From the NCBI RefSeq assembly GCF_003254395.2, contig NC_037646.1, forward strand, positions 4,232,381 through 4,296,380: a DNA stretch of 64,000 nt, in the 5' to 3' direction. Positions 39,561 through 53,141 of this stretch are shown one piece after another. This DNA comes from Apis mellifera (taxonomy: Eukaryota; Arthropoda; Insecta; Hymenoptera; Apidae). Position 1 is the stretch's first letter. Each line of letters starts with the position of its first letter. The position numbers and the translations under genes were made by a program. Under the pieces are notes generated by a model. It was not told where the DNA came from. It was given only the letters and a program-made list of their open reading frames with translations, and did no database searches.

Positions 39561-40939
39561 TGTGAAGTTTTTCGAACGTTTTTTTGATCGAGGAATTTTA
39601 GATATTTTTTCGAATTTCGAGGAATTTTTATTTGTGCTTTCGTGTATGTATTTATGATTGTATATTATTAATATTTGTATATTATTGCATCAATTATTTT
39701 CCAATTTTTGGTAATTATAAATAGAAGAATATATTTGATTTTATATAATAATATTTTTGAGTAACTTTATCATTAAGATGAATTCATAGAAGAAAGAAGA
39801 AATCATCTCTTAATTGTTCCATGAAAATTGTGTCTATAGTTATACGAGTATGATAATCATAAAAAATTAGAAATATATTAAATGAAAATATGAAGATAAA
39901 ATCAAATTTTATTATTATTATCTCTTTTTGAAACATATTGCACGAAATATAATCTTTAATTTTTCTCTCTGCTCTCATCTTCAATGACCCAATCATAGTT
40001 ATAAGAGATTTCATTCGCTTTCAGAAGAAGAATACGAAATAATTTACAATAATAGGTGCGGAAATGAAAGAGAAATGGGTTGCTTTTCCTGGAATTGTTC
40101 GAAACGAGACTATAACTTTGTTTCGTATGTAGGACTTGGTGAAGTCTGTTCCATGCACAGAAGTGGTTCTAGAAACTGAACCAGGCTATACATCTTTGTG
40201 TACGCGAAGGTGAAAAGAATTGGAAAATATTGGGGAAAGAATTTAAAGGGAAACACGTTGCCCATTGTGTGCGGAATTTCACCTATTATATATCTTTTTT
40301 CAGAATTGTGTACGAATACAATGCCACTCGTTTCAACATAGAGTATATTATCCATCTTGCCTCCAGACAAGAAAAAAGACATTCTCTAATCATTTTCTAA
40401 TTCCTGATAAAAGAATTTAAAGAAAGGAAACGTAGAAAACATTATTAATTAAATTTTACACTGTCTTCACATTGTATTTTATCCTTTCTCATTTTAAAGT
40501 TAAAATTTTGCAAGAATAAGATCATAAAGAATCAATTGGATATCTACTAGATCAATTTTTCCAAGAAACACTATTCTCCTAGACAATTTCAAACAAAAAC
40601 AAGAACTTTTCATTTACCCAATTACAAAATATATACAAAATATATTTTATTTATAAAACATTCCTCACTTGCCATATTAATTCAACCAATTCAAGATTAT
40701 AATTTTATCTCTCGTAATTTATTATCGAAAATAGTAAACGATAAACTTTGGATGGATAAAAACGAAATAAATGAAACAGCCTGTATCGAAGAGGAAGAGT
40801 TCGGTGACTTGCGATGCCGTACACGCGCGACTCGCGTGCATCGGGGAGGGAAGGGGTGGTTGGCGAGGGATAGAGCCGAGCATGCTGAATACGTCGAGTT
40901 CCCCGCGATACTCTGTAATGTCGTGAAGCATGTACTTAC

Positions 40940-41075
40940 ACACTACTGTAAGATTCTTCGAGCCGCTGGCCGTGGAGAAGGTCGGCGCGTCCGCCGTAAC
41001 TTCGCAACTGAATTTACCCGAGAGGGCGAAGTTGACGTCGCGCAGGGTTACCTGGCTCTTGTTCGAGTTCTCCTC
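40940..41075 (-). CDS. beat: beat-family gene, internal exon: C-terminal half of first Ig domain
   Basis: This exon has 45 codons plus one base (136 nt). The acceptor is CTGTTTCAG just right of 41075, and the donor is GTAAGT at 40934-40939. It begins in phase 0, so it joins directly to the GAC codon ending the previous exon, giving GIHVD-EENSNKSQV. The translation SQVTLRDVNFALSGKFSCEV carries the second Ig1 cysteine in the usual G-x-F/Y-x-C context. It is followed by TADAPTFST, the beat-specific segment, and by KNLTVV, which closes the domain. Two sequons are present (NKS, NLT). The single T left at the 3' end pairs with CT at the start of the exon at 25770 to make a serine codon, which supports the exon chain. 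ORFs on the opposite strand through here are shadows. Confidence 0.93.
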
Positions 41076-44000
41076 CTGAAACAGGGCAACGTGTGTGCAA
41101 AGTGAATGCAAATGGATGTATCAGCCTTGGCGTTATCGCCACGTTATCGCGAAAACGTTGGAGGAATCAACGATAAATACATTTACGGCCTGAGTTAAAC
41201 TTCACAGTTAAATTTCGCTTCTGATTGTTTGATAGGAGAGTTTCGTATTAGTTTGCCCCGTTGTCGTTTGAAATTGAATACGGTTCATTTAGTTTGTATT
41301 TAAGTTCGTTTTGAAATGGAAGATCGAGTTGTGGATGGTAGAACTGGGTATTTTTTGTTTTATATTCGATGATTAATAATTGATTCTGTTATTTTTTTTA
41401 GAGGAATTTAAATCATTTGGAATTGATTCCTTTTTTTTTATAATTTTATTGGTTTGAAATCCAGGTATTAATAGTAGTAGTTTGATAGAAGAATTTTCTA
41501 ATAATTTTAATTTAATTATCATCGATTGTGTTTGTATTTTCTCATGTCCAATATACAATTTTTTTACAATATAATATGAAATAATGAATATTATATTCTT
41601 ATGTAATGTTTTATTTACAACTAAATTAATGCAGTTAAAGAACAAATAATTTTATTAAATTTTGTATATAGATAAATAGATATATTAAATGTAAAAAAAT
41701 TTGTCTATGATTGCAATTCATTTTTAAATTGATAATGACGATTTTAATTGATTTATAATTAATGTATTATTAATTTATTTATTATTATATGTATATTACT
41801 TTTCATATATACAACTGTCACAATTGTTTAAATTTATAATTTGATTTATACATATATATAAATAAAGTATCAGAGAGACGAAACGGATTGACTCTAAATC
41901 CTTTCCCTTCCTTATATTTTATTGCAGAATCCATTTGAAATCCGACTTTTAGAGTGTACACATCAATTCAAGAGATCTTTCATGCCATTGCTGTACCTTC
42001 CAGGTTATGCAATACCATATATCATGACTGTCAGGCATAAATATTGGATTTTCAACGATTTTTTTGTCAAACATTCTCCCCAGTATATATAAATCATTAA
42101 TTCCTTATCCCTGTGAATTATGTATAAATATAATTCTCTGTCTCTAAATGTTATTTCCTTTATTGAATTGAAAAGAATACATTTTTCCTAACCAACCAAT
42201 ATTAATAAAAATTATTAATACTTAAAAGAAAGTATTTATCAGTATTTATTGAAAATATGCTAATACCTTGTGCATTAATGTATTAATAGTTTCGTATTTT
42301 GTTGATACAATGTTAACAAATACACGGATATTAACGTTAATGTTCCATAATACAATAACAATTGAAAATTAATTTTGGTACTCGTTATTATTGTTGTAAT
42401 CTGATTCAAACGGCTTTATACATTATTCAGGCAACGCAATGTTCGACAAGCTGATAATGACCAATAAATAATATAAAATCATTATTACACGTGACGATCT
42501 AATCAGATAGATTTTTTCTTGTTTTCCCAATCTCGTCAAACGTTTTACACGAGCGTGAGCATATATCTATGGACGAATTAATACGTAAATTAGTATTAAC
42601 GATTGTATTTCGAAATGGTAGCTGTTATTGGATGATCGAAATTCTCGAACGAAAGCTCATTATTTAAATCGAACCCACAAACCCAATGAGAATTCAATTT
42701 GCTCGTTGCAATTTACCGAATTAACAGTTTTGATGACGTTATTTAATCGAGAAACAATTGTTTTGTTGTCCACTTTTTTTCTTTCTTTTCTTTCTTTCTT
42801 TTTCTCTCTCTCTCTCTTTAATTCTCATTTACATAGAATATTCTGTTTCCTATTCGATGTTACGCACAATTTAATTATTACTGGCATACATAATATATTA
42901 ATTTGATTTATTATATTAAAAACTTCAAATATTTCAGAAATGATAAAGATTAAAATTGAAAATTATTAATTATTAATAATATGCAACGTAATTAAAAACC
43001 TTTTAGTAGATAGCAACGAGAAAATATTTTTAACGAAATGCATATGAAACGCGCAATTTTGAATAAGCTTTTAACCGATATTGATTATTAAATAAATAAT
43101 ATATCTGTCAGGATATTTAACAAATAAAGCAAATTTTGCAAAAGCATGAACGATATATTATTATTATTTAAATGAAACAATATTGACAGGAAAAACAAAT
43201 CATTTACAAAATTTCAAATGATCGAATTTCAAAGATCCATACACCATTTTAAAAGAAATTCATTCGTTCAAACAGATCATTTCATATTCTTACAATTTTT
43301 TACAACGTTACATCAAAAATCTATCTTAAAAAACTTTTATACCTTAAACCATAACCAACCAGCTGTTATAAAATTATATCATCACCTCGAGAAAAGACTT
43401 TTATATCTAAAATCGAACAATTCCCTCCCCTTCCCAAAAGATGTTAAACGTTTCCTCGCGCATTTCACGCCCGAATATAAAATTTCACATCGACCATTCC
43501 ACGTGCATACGAGCGTGGAAATTCACCTGATCGCGTGCTAATCGATATCCATGCAGCTCTACACGTCTCAAACATCTGGATCTATATATATATATATATA
43601 CCGATTCGAGATTATTACCTCTGGGGACATCCGTCGTGTCACGAAATATTAAACGTTTCGTCCTATATTCTATATTAAAAGAGACGGCGGAACCGTCGAA
43701 GTCACACAAAGGCTGCAAAGAGACTCTCTCTTTCTTTCTTTTTCTTTCTTCTCCCTCCCACCCCCTCCTTAAATGTTTCTCCGGTGACCAACGCAGAGCT
43801 CGAGCACTCGAGAAAATCGTCATCTTATCAGGAATTACCCTGCACTCGAGTAAATTGGCTCGATGAAGCGAGCGCGAAGGCCGAGACACGCGGGGGCGAG
43901 ATAGCGGCGGAGGGAGCTTCTTCCCCCGGGAATAGTGGTGGAAGATCGTTTCATCGTTACAGGCAAAGGCAAAATATGCATAATTAGCGGGATTTAAATA

Positions 44001-46807
44001 ACGAAGGAGGAAGATATGCCGTTGGACGGAAGAGAGAGAGGGAGAGAGAGGGGTGGCTTTTAACGGGGATGAAAGAAACGAAGGAGGAGGAGAAGGGCTT
44101 TTTTCATCAAGCTTCGTTGATTTATGTGTGTGTTAGGTGCATACGATGGATGGCTGAGGAAACTGTGGAAAAAATTATTCATTATGGAATCTTGAATTTT
44201 CTTCTCTGATGTTTGTTGTTAAGATGTTTATTAGGGATGTTTATTAGGGAACATGTACAATGGATGAGGTTTAAGGAAGTATTTTTTTTTTCAAAGAAAT
44301 TCAATTAAATTCTTATATCTTTGTGAATTATTGTGTAATGGTCTTCTTTGTTATTTAAGGATTTGAAGAAGATTTTGAATTATGTAAATTGATTGTGAAA
44401 TTGATTACTATTTAGAGATGAATTATTAAATGAAGAATAAAAATTTTTATGTAACTAAAAAGAAATCTTTGGTTTTAGGATGAAGAAAATGTTAAAATTT
44501 TTTACCAAATACATTTTTATTAAAAAAATGTATTTTACGACATCCATTTAATGAACGTTCAGTTTCACATTTATTCAATGATTAAATACTAATTTTCTAA
44601 TATCCGATATTGCAATATATCTTTACGCTATTATGCTTTCTCTTCATGTTTCACAGTAGATTATGCCTGTAATATTCAGACTCGACTGTGTATTAAGTTT
44701 TTACCGCATTTTTCTAAGTATCATAAAAACATTTATACGCTGTCGTATCTTAAGGCAATTTTGCGGATCATATATATCATATAACATTCAATTCCATAAA
44801 AAAGCCAAAAAAAAAAAAAAAAGAAAGAAGCAACTGTACAAACAAATATACGAAAAAAAAAAAAATAAAAAAATAACGTCAACTCGTTATATCAGCTCTC
44901 GAAGTGCTCAAAAGAGAAAAATGGTTATCCAACTAGGAAGAAAAAAGAGCGAGGACAAAGAAAAAACGAAAATATAAAAGCTCTCGTCACGATGTATGAT
45001 AGAGTGCGTAAGTAAAAAAAAAAGTTCAAAACTGGCTTGATACCGTTAAAATGAACGTACGATGTATATATATTTCCTTCACACGCGTCGCACAATGTTT
45101 TCCGTTCAAACCTTTCTCAGCCATGCGAAATGGCCATCGAAAATTAAGGTTTTTACAAATTAACAGAGAGATATTCAACGACAGCGAAATTCGTGGATAT
45201 ATGTGCTCGTATCGAGACGCGAATTTTCAATTACTGTCACAGCTACTTTCGTAACTAGATCTGTCAGAATAATATGTTCCCTCAAAAGGAATACCGAATG
45301 AAGTTTAAAATTAAAAAAGAATAGAATATCTAATTTCGATATAATTAAAAAAAATACAATCAATATATAATCAATATAGTCAAATTGAACGCTTGGAGTG
45401 TTAAAGAAATTTTTGAAAATTTAAAGATGAGAAAAAAAAAGATATCGTACCAATCTATATTCAATAGAATATTCAACGTGGTGCACATTACCTATTCTAA
45501 TGAATAAATAAACGATCTATGGCTATCTATTTTTTTATTAATACCAAATATTCACCATTAAAGATGAATAAACTTTTAAACAAACGAAACAAACAAAATA
45601 TTAAAATCCTCGTCAATCATTATCGATATATCTATATAAAATTAAACTACGTGAATCATCTTTCGACACATAAGCGCAAACACGAGTACAAAGCACTCTG
45701 AATTACGGAGAACAGATGCATATGCGTCTGGCCGATAAACGTAAAAGCGACGATTCCATATTCGCCATTGTTCGTTCGACAGGCAAAATAACGGGAACAG
45801 CGAAAACAACAACAGGGCAGACGTGGCTGGTTTTCAGCCGCGTAAACGCGTATGAGCAGCGCCATGATGGAGGCGGCCTGCGCGGAACCGAAAATGGGTA
45901 CCGGAAACGCGTGCAAACATCGGGATCGCGCGGAAATGTTCGAACGTTGATAAAAGCCGCCTGTTTTACGGCGATTACAGCGGTCAAGGATGCTGTTAAC
46001 AAGCGTCGCACGGCACGCTCGTGCGATGAAACCACATATTTGGATCGTTCCTGGCCAACCGGAAGGTTAATCCCGCGTCACATCCACCGTTGTTTGTTGT
46101 TTCGACGATTGATGCGGGCTACAACTCTTCCCTCCCCCCCTCTACTCTTCGAAATATTCTCATTCCGAAAACAAAGGATTGGATTCGCTTATTTTGACGA
46201 AATCCTCTTTTCACGACTGGTTTATTCGATAAGTTTTATCGAAAAGGAATTCGAGTTGCTCATAGATTTTATTTTATTTTATTTTATGGAGTTGGATTGT
46301 TTGTTATTTCTTGTTGAACGTAGTGTATTCGAAGAATGTTTCTCCTTCGATAATTTGCAAACTTTTGTGATACTTCTGCTTGACTGATGTGATTATATTC
46401 GTATGATGAAAGGTTAATCGTACATAATGAATTCATTATTAAATGGATATTTGTTATCGATTAAAAGTCTTAAATGATGATGCCTGATTAATCGAGCTGT
46501 TAATTATAAATTGTAATCTACGTATTTACATATGTTTAACGTGTAAATTGCAAGTGATATAATGCTTGATTAAATTTATTCAAATTGTAGATAACGCTTT
46601 GTGCGTTGTATATATATCTCGCGACAATAATCTAATAACAATTGTAATCTAATCTAATTTGATAATGTAATCCCTCTTGTTTCTATAAATTTCTCAAACA
46701 CGAGAAAGAGAGCTGATTGAAATGTATAATAATACTTTCCATAGCCAATTAATATCGTGCGTGCAAAGGAAACCAAAAAAAGAAAAAAAAAATGGATTGA
46801 CACTCAC
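41076..46807 (-). other. intron between the two Ig1 exons of the beat-family gene
   Basis: This is 5,732 bases of intron, phase 0, splitting the first Ig domain. Most of it is AT-rich with short homopolymers. Two GC-richer islands stand out: 43500-44060, with a (TA)9 run at 43583-43600 and purine-rich GA tracts near 44030-44052, and 45700-46250. A four-unit ATTTT repeat sits near 46267-46287. A 12-bp palindrome ATTAACGTTAAT is at 42330-42341. I see no further Ig-like coding sequence on either strand. Confidence 0.8.
45700..46250. other. GC-richer island with the longest ORF of the window
   Basis: A 223-codon plus-strand ORF (45716-46387) and two minus-strand ORFs (110 and 86 codons) overlap here. 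The first half is basic and polar; the second half turns Phe- and Leu-rich where the DNA becomes AT-rich. I recognise no domain. Being open in three frames at once points to low stop density rather than a gene. Confidence 0.25.
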
Positions 46808-47019
46808 GTCAACGTGAATCCCGGTAACATTGAAGATCTTGGTCGACGGCTCCTCGCTCGGTGTGTAACGGTAGAACTCGTACCTGCCGCGCAGGTACCA
46901 CTTGAGGGAGTAAAGGGGCGCCTCCTCGAGATTGTAATGGCAGCGGAGAATCACCTTCTGACCACGTTCCGCTATCTCCGGAACTACTTCTAGGCTGACA
47001 TTCCGCAGGCAGCTCGCAC
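46808..47019 (-). CDS. beat: beat-family gene, internal exon: N-terminal part of first Ig domain
   Basis: This exon encodes 70 whole codons plus two bases of a split first codon. It starts after a CACAAAG acceptor (AG at 47020-47021) and ends at a GTGAGT donor (46802-46807). The translation has the hallmarks of the Beaten path Ig1 domain: an RNVSLEVVPEIAERGQKV strand region, the first Ig cysteine in ILRCHYNLE, then LYSLKWY with the core tryptophan, the family signature EFYRYTP, and GIHVD at the end. Beat proteins are secreted or membrane-linked Ig proteins that bind Side receptors and control motor-axon defasciculation (family knowledge). Two N-glycosylation sequons (NVS, NVT) and an extra cysteine at exon residue 3 are visible. 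The exon is clearly GC-richer than its flanks. The upstream signal-peptide exon must end in phase 1 and lies beyond 47019. The family is clear; which beat paralogue it is cannot be decided here. Confidence 0.93.
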
Positions 47020-50000
47020 CTTTGTGGGAAATGAGAACAGGAACGGAGCATTAAGTCTAGTGTGCATCATTAGTCCGCTTTTACTCCTCGCGCCGGAGGT
47101 TGCACAGCACGCGTCAGCGAGAAATTGCAATTCCACCGAATGACAATTCCTCTCGCTCCCCTCCACCCTAACCTATTCCGTCTCCCACTCAGCCAAACAC
47201 ACACACACATACATCACATATGTAAACGTTTCACACCATTTCAAACGTACACACCGTACAATTTTTCTTCTCTCACGCTTTCCAACCCCTCCCTCCTTCA
47301 TCCATCTCTTCTCCCTCCTTCGCACACCCTCGATCAACACACCGCTTTCTTTCGCTTCGTTCTCATCCCCCTCCCTTCCTCCCAGGGAACGTACACACCC
47401 CCTATTTCCTGTATTTTCCGCTGACGTTTACCCCGGATTATCGACGATTCGACCTATTAAAGCCCCGAGCAATTGAACCGTATACGTCATTCATATTAAA
47501 ACAGAATCGAGCTTTTGCTTCTGCTTCTTGATGTCGCTGCAGGATGAGACCTCTTATTACGTGCTAGCTTCCGGCTACGGGGGAAGTAGGTAGACGTCGC
47601 TCGGCGAATAGGGGCGAAACTCCGCGGGGCTGATTTAGACTCTCTCCCAGCAGCCTGATATTTTAGCGGCCATATTATCTTTTCGACGGGGCTTTGTCAT
47701 TGGAAAAGGGGGACACCGCCGTGACCTGGAGAAGGATTATTAATTGGCGTAGGATGTTGGTTCCGTGTATTTCGTACATTGTGATTACCCTGTGTGTAAT
47801 CGTTAAAATTCGGATTGGATTATTTTATCTTCTCTCAACGATATGGATCTGCAGATATTGTTCGTCGATTCGTGCGAATTCTTTGAATTTTTATTCTTGA
47901 AAATGTGTGTGTTTGTTTTTTAATTTAATTTTAAAGATTCGTATGTTTCTTTTTTTTGTTGTATTGAAAAATTAATTTTAGATCATAAGATTTAAAGATT
48001 GCAAGGATAGTTTTTTATTTAAGGAAATTAAAATGATTGGAAGAGATCAACTTGCACGAATTTCGTTGAGGATAATTGATTATATTATTAATATAATCAA
48101 TCGTTATCGATTTGCGTGGTAATATTTCATGTAATATAGAGCTCGTAATTCCACATGACCTATCTATTGTCCCAAAAATTCATTGTTCGAACTTATGCAT
48201 TTGTTACAAGAGATTTCAGTGAGAAAATGGGATCATATCAAGAATTAAAATTCGGTCAATATAGAATTTTTATCGATCAATCTAACAATTGTACGAATAG
48301 AAAAGAAAAATTATAGCACTTACGTATGTTTTATTCGAGAGTTGGCTTTATTTAGTAAAAAAGAATTCGGTAAAAAAGATGGAAATCATTTATTGTAATT
48401 GTCTCAATCTTATCAATGCTTGAAATTTATATCAAATCCTCGAAGGAAGAAGAAATTATTTTTATTCTACAATTCAGAAAAATTTCAATAAACTTTGTTT
48501 CAAATTGCGCAGTTTGTGCAATAATTTATATGAAAGAAAAGAAATCGAAAGAACTTTTTTTTTTTTCAAAAACTTCGAAATAGTAAACTCCGTACTCTTC
48601 TCTATTGAATCACGTGACCAGAATGAGACTTGAAATTTCTTTTAGAAAATAGAATACTAGTTTCCCAACTAAAATTTATTCTATTTTTTATCTACCTACT
48701 TCACGACATATACAGAATTTAATCTAAAAAATATTCTTTTGCAAACTTTTAAATTTTAAATTTCTTATTCTCACCAATGCTATCAATATAATAATAATAA
48801 TATAATATCTTTTAAATATTCTCGAATATTTTTATCTTTCTTGATCTTATAAATAAAAACACAGTACAATAATTAAGTACGAAAATATTATTTTATCGTT
48901 CAAAGTTTAATTCGAAGATATTTTGTGAAACACATTTTTTACGATTATGGCTATGTCAATGAATGACATATAATATAGCTTGTGCATTGATGAAAACGAA
49001 CACGATATTGTATCGATTTTATGCTATTCAACTATTTTTCAACGAATAAATATTAAAACATGTTTTGCATTATAGATATTTTTTTTTATATATAAATATT
49101 AAAAAAAAATTGTCACGTATATATATGAGCTATAAAATATGAAAACACGGAGAGGGAAATAACTTTTCATGGGGGTTTTATTTTAATATCTGCGTCATCA
49201 ATATCTCTTTATGCAGTATCACGTATTGTCACAAAAATAGCATTGTAATCGTAATGACGTTTGAGGCAAAAAAAAAAAAAAAAAGATGCAATTTTTTATG
49301 GAATTTTAAATCGATAAAATGTTGTTATATTTGATTTTTTCTTTTTTTTTTTTTTTCTAGAAAAGTTAAAGCTTATTGAGAGAATTGTAAATACGTAGCA
49401 ATGGAGTTCTGTGTACACGTTCTAAAAGATATGTTTTTTCAACAGATTCAACTGGTCTTGTTCAAAGTAAACACAGGTGTCAATGGGAGAATAACTGGAA
49501 TGCACTTGGTGCACATTTTAAAAAGTTTTCGAAACTGAAAAATAATGACGAAATGTTATTTTAATTTTTTGATTCGTAAAATGCCTGTAAACTCTAAACT
49601 TCGTTTCACAATTATATATTCCTCCGAAAGAATCTTTCTTTTAATTTAAAACGATCAATTATAAAATTATAACTCCTTATTATTTTGCTACAAAACTTTA
49701 ATGAATATTTTATTTATTATCGTTAATACTTTTTCATAAATTTAATAATTTTTCAATTTCTATTAATATTATCAATAAATGTATCATAAAATACATTGTA
49801 TTTATTGAAAAAAAAAATAGAAAAATTTAAATATTTAAATATACAGAAAGAGATACGTATATCAGTCTCTTAAACTTTTTTCGACACTTAATATCTATAC
49901 ATATTTTTCATCCATATTTCGGGCGACATTTGTGACAAGTAGGAGAAAAATAAATGAAAATTCTTGGCGCACAAAAGCCAAAAAGCTGCAAAGTTGGAGG

Positions 50001-52379
50001 AGTATTTCCTCCTTTCATTTCGAACTGAAAGAAATTCTAGGAAATGTAGGCAGGTACATGGCGCATGTTGAAAGTTTCTGGGGACTGCTTTTGAGGATCG
50101 CGATGTTCTCAATTTTCGTTTGCTTTCTTCTGCTCTTTTACCTTGTTATTCGACGCGCGAGAAAAAAAAATATATATATATATATACATCTCAATTTGAG
50201 ATCTATTTATAGATTACAATGTGCATGATATCACATGCATCCTATTTATTGCAATTTATTGAATTTTCATTGATTAATCGTGAAAGTTTTATTTCTTACT
50301 TACTTTTAGAAATGAAATGGATCAATTTCTTTTTTTCCAAGAATTCTTAATTGCCAAAATTTTTACAAAAGTCGTGTCTAGAATCCAATTTTTGTTTTTT
50401 TTCCTTTCCTAAATTCGACAATTGATGAGAAGATTCAGAACTAAAATATATTTTCGTTAATTGTAATTACTAAAGATATAGTTGTCTCTCCCTCTTTCTC
50501 GATTTTCACTGTTTTCATAATCAACGAGCACTTCTGCCTACCATTTCATTCTGATATTTTCAGCCAACGTGCGAACATGCACTAAGCAAACTAAGCTTCA
50601 ATTCCTGACCACAATTAGAATTGCAGAATCCAGTTAGTTCTTCCTCCGCCTAGTCTCTTTTTCTTTTCCCAATGAATTGCAAATAACTCTTATTCGATGA
50701 ATTAATGTTGTTTAACTAAAAAAAAAAGAATATTGCCAAATGCAAAACAAAAACAACTTGAATTATTTCATCGAATAAAGCGTACCTTTCTATAGAAACG
50801 AGTTTTTCATTTATATTGGAAGTTTAAGAGTTTCATTATAGTCAAATCAAAAGAAAATAGAAACTATAGATCCTCCACGTTACTTTAAAAATCTCTGTAT
50901 AAATTTAAATTCTTAAAAATCAAATAAAATCAAATCTTTCAACACGATGTATCCTCGTTATTCAACGAAAAATCCAATTAAAGAATTTTCAAATAAAAAT
51001 CGATGCAACAACAATGATAAACAACGAAATTTATACAAATTTTACCATCCTTCTATATATTAATGAAAAACACATTGTAATTATTCATTATTAACATTAA
51101 AACCCATTTCATTATAAAATTTCATTTCAATATTCCACGGCAAATTTTCATTTTCGAAAAACATAAACACACGAAACAATATTAAATACATTTCTCACAT
51201 TTCCACTTCACGTATAATATATATATCTAAATCCCAAATGAAGATAATGTCAATCCGATTTCCCTTGCACGCTGGAGAAAAAGTTTCGCGGAAATGGTCC
51301 CCTTTAAAATAGCGATAATTAAAACCGGTCAATTTCCAGTCTTATCTAAATTTTCAGCGCTCGGGGAACCGTCCATTCGACGTTTCGAGCGCGATAAATT
51401 TCACGCGAGCCGGGGGTCCACCGTTCATTTCTGACATTTTCATCCAATCCGAAAACCTGGCATGAAACAAATCGATCAATTACGGCTTTCGTCCCTCTCT
51501 CTCTCTCCCCCTCTCTTTTTTTTATCGCTCGAGCTTTCCCCAGCCTCGGTTTACAACTGGGTGTGCAGCTGCGAGCACGGTTTACGCAAATTAAACGGCA
51601 CACGAAGCTGCACGAGCTATAATCAGAATTGCAAAATTTCGTACGCGGAAACAGACAGAGAAGGATATTGCTCGTCTTCTTTTTAGATATATATATATAT
51701 ATTTTACAAGTTTGGATGCACCTGATGCCGTAAATAAACGCGTGTATTCCCCGTGTTGAAAGTTTTATTACGGTGTAACACGTGGAAACGTGTCGGTTTC
51801 CTTAGAGAAATATATATCTCAAGGTTTCGAGCAAAATCGCGAGGATGATCGAAATATTTGAAAAGTATATATATCTGTTTATCCGAGTTTAAGGGATTTT
51901 TGAAATTCGGTTTCGATAAATATCGTTTCTACTTCTTTTTTTTTTTTTTTGAAGGCATGAGAACAATACAGGTTTCAATGGAAAATTTGATGTTCGAATT
52001 CAAATATGCAAAAGTATTCCCGCGATACGGGTTTTGTATTAAAAAAAAAATGAATTTCTTCCTTGCATCTATATAGGATTATTCATGAACTGGATAAACG
52101 TTGCTCGAATTATTATTGAGTTACGAAAGAAGAGAATTTCTTCAATTTTTATCATCATCAACTGTTAAATCATATTTATTAGAAGGGAAATGTGAAAAGT
52201 TTCATTTCAATATTCGGCTCAGAATTTTGTTTACGCACAATTGAGCACAATTGAGGACGAAATCACTGATTCCAAAACACGGAATCCGATATTTATATAC
52301 AACCGAGTCCAATTTCCAAACGAAAATTCTCCCAATATGATATAAATATTCTCATAAACTCTTACTTAATACCAACGCA

Positions 52380-53141
52380 TTGAATCGCAAAGTAAACAGA
52401 GAATCGAGCGCAAGAGGTAAGAGCGAGATTTCTCTGTGGATCTGTTCACAAAAAAAGGAAAAAAAGAGGGAAAACATCCTTCCCTCTTACCAGGGCCGCA
52501 AACACAATCCGGAAGTACGAGTGGAAGATTCGATCGCACTGGAGGGAATTCGATACTACAATACGAGCGGCTTATTGTCGTTCCACGGGACTGAACTTTC
52601 GACTTTGAGACCTGGGCGGCGCTAGTCGCAGTGAATCAAGCGGAAGTAACAAACAGATTTAGCATCGTGAGCTGTACAGTTACACATGTTGAAAAAGGCG
52701 AGGTTTTTCGTTATACGTCACGAACACTGGCGAATGCCGGGACAAGTTAACGAATTCCCTGAGTTATTACGGGAAGTTTGGCGGTTCGATGGAAGGGAGA
52801 GGAGGGTTGACAATGGCCGCGTCGCGACGCCATCGCGATTTTTCACCGTTGTACACCACGTTTCCGTGGCCAGGGTGAAATTCGGCGACGATTCCGTAAT
52901 CGCGAGTTTTTTCCACCGCCGAGATGTATCATATTGTTTCGAAGAAAAGTCGGTAACACGTGGCAGAGTTTTCACCCACGATGTACACGCGTGTGTGAGT
53001 GTGTGTTTCATATTAGATAGAAAAAGTTTGGTTGGATGTGAGGTTGATCGTGTCACGATTGCAAGTTTGATGGAGGGGAAATGTAATATGATGAAACGTG
53101 ATTTATTTAATATTATATTTATAGCAGTAATATATAGTTAG
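52380..53141. other. GC-richer island with a 151-codon ORF
   Basis: The plus-strand ORF 52686-53141 starts at a true ATG and has mixed composition (MLKKARFFVIRHEHW...). A 112-codon ORF lies opposite at 52718-53056. No signal peptide, domain or family is recognisable. A lineage-specific gene is possible but unsupported. Confidence 0.2.

Larger units (their letters stand above)
25771..40939 (-). other. 15.2-kb intron between Ig1 and Ig2 exons of the beat-family gene
   Basis: This is a phase 1 intron of 15,169 bases. It contains the tandem duplication at 28013-28252, GC-richer islands at about 28420-29090, 29450-29720, 31440-31910, 32420-32750, 33930-34180 and 39000-39560, an 18-bp palindrome at 31586-31603, and long homopolymer runs (for example 23 A at 36331-36353). 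The stretches 29730-31200, 34340-36000 and 36600-39000 are plain AT-rich DNA in which I see nothing specific. Confidence 0.78.

Noticed and set aside
40752..41105. 117-codon plus-strand ORF
   Set aside because: It is the antisense shadow of the beat exon at 40940-41075.
46809..47051. 80-codon minus-strand ORF in another frame of the first beat exon
   Set aside because: The real frame is set by the Ig motifs and by phase agreement with the next exon; this one is out of frame with both.
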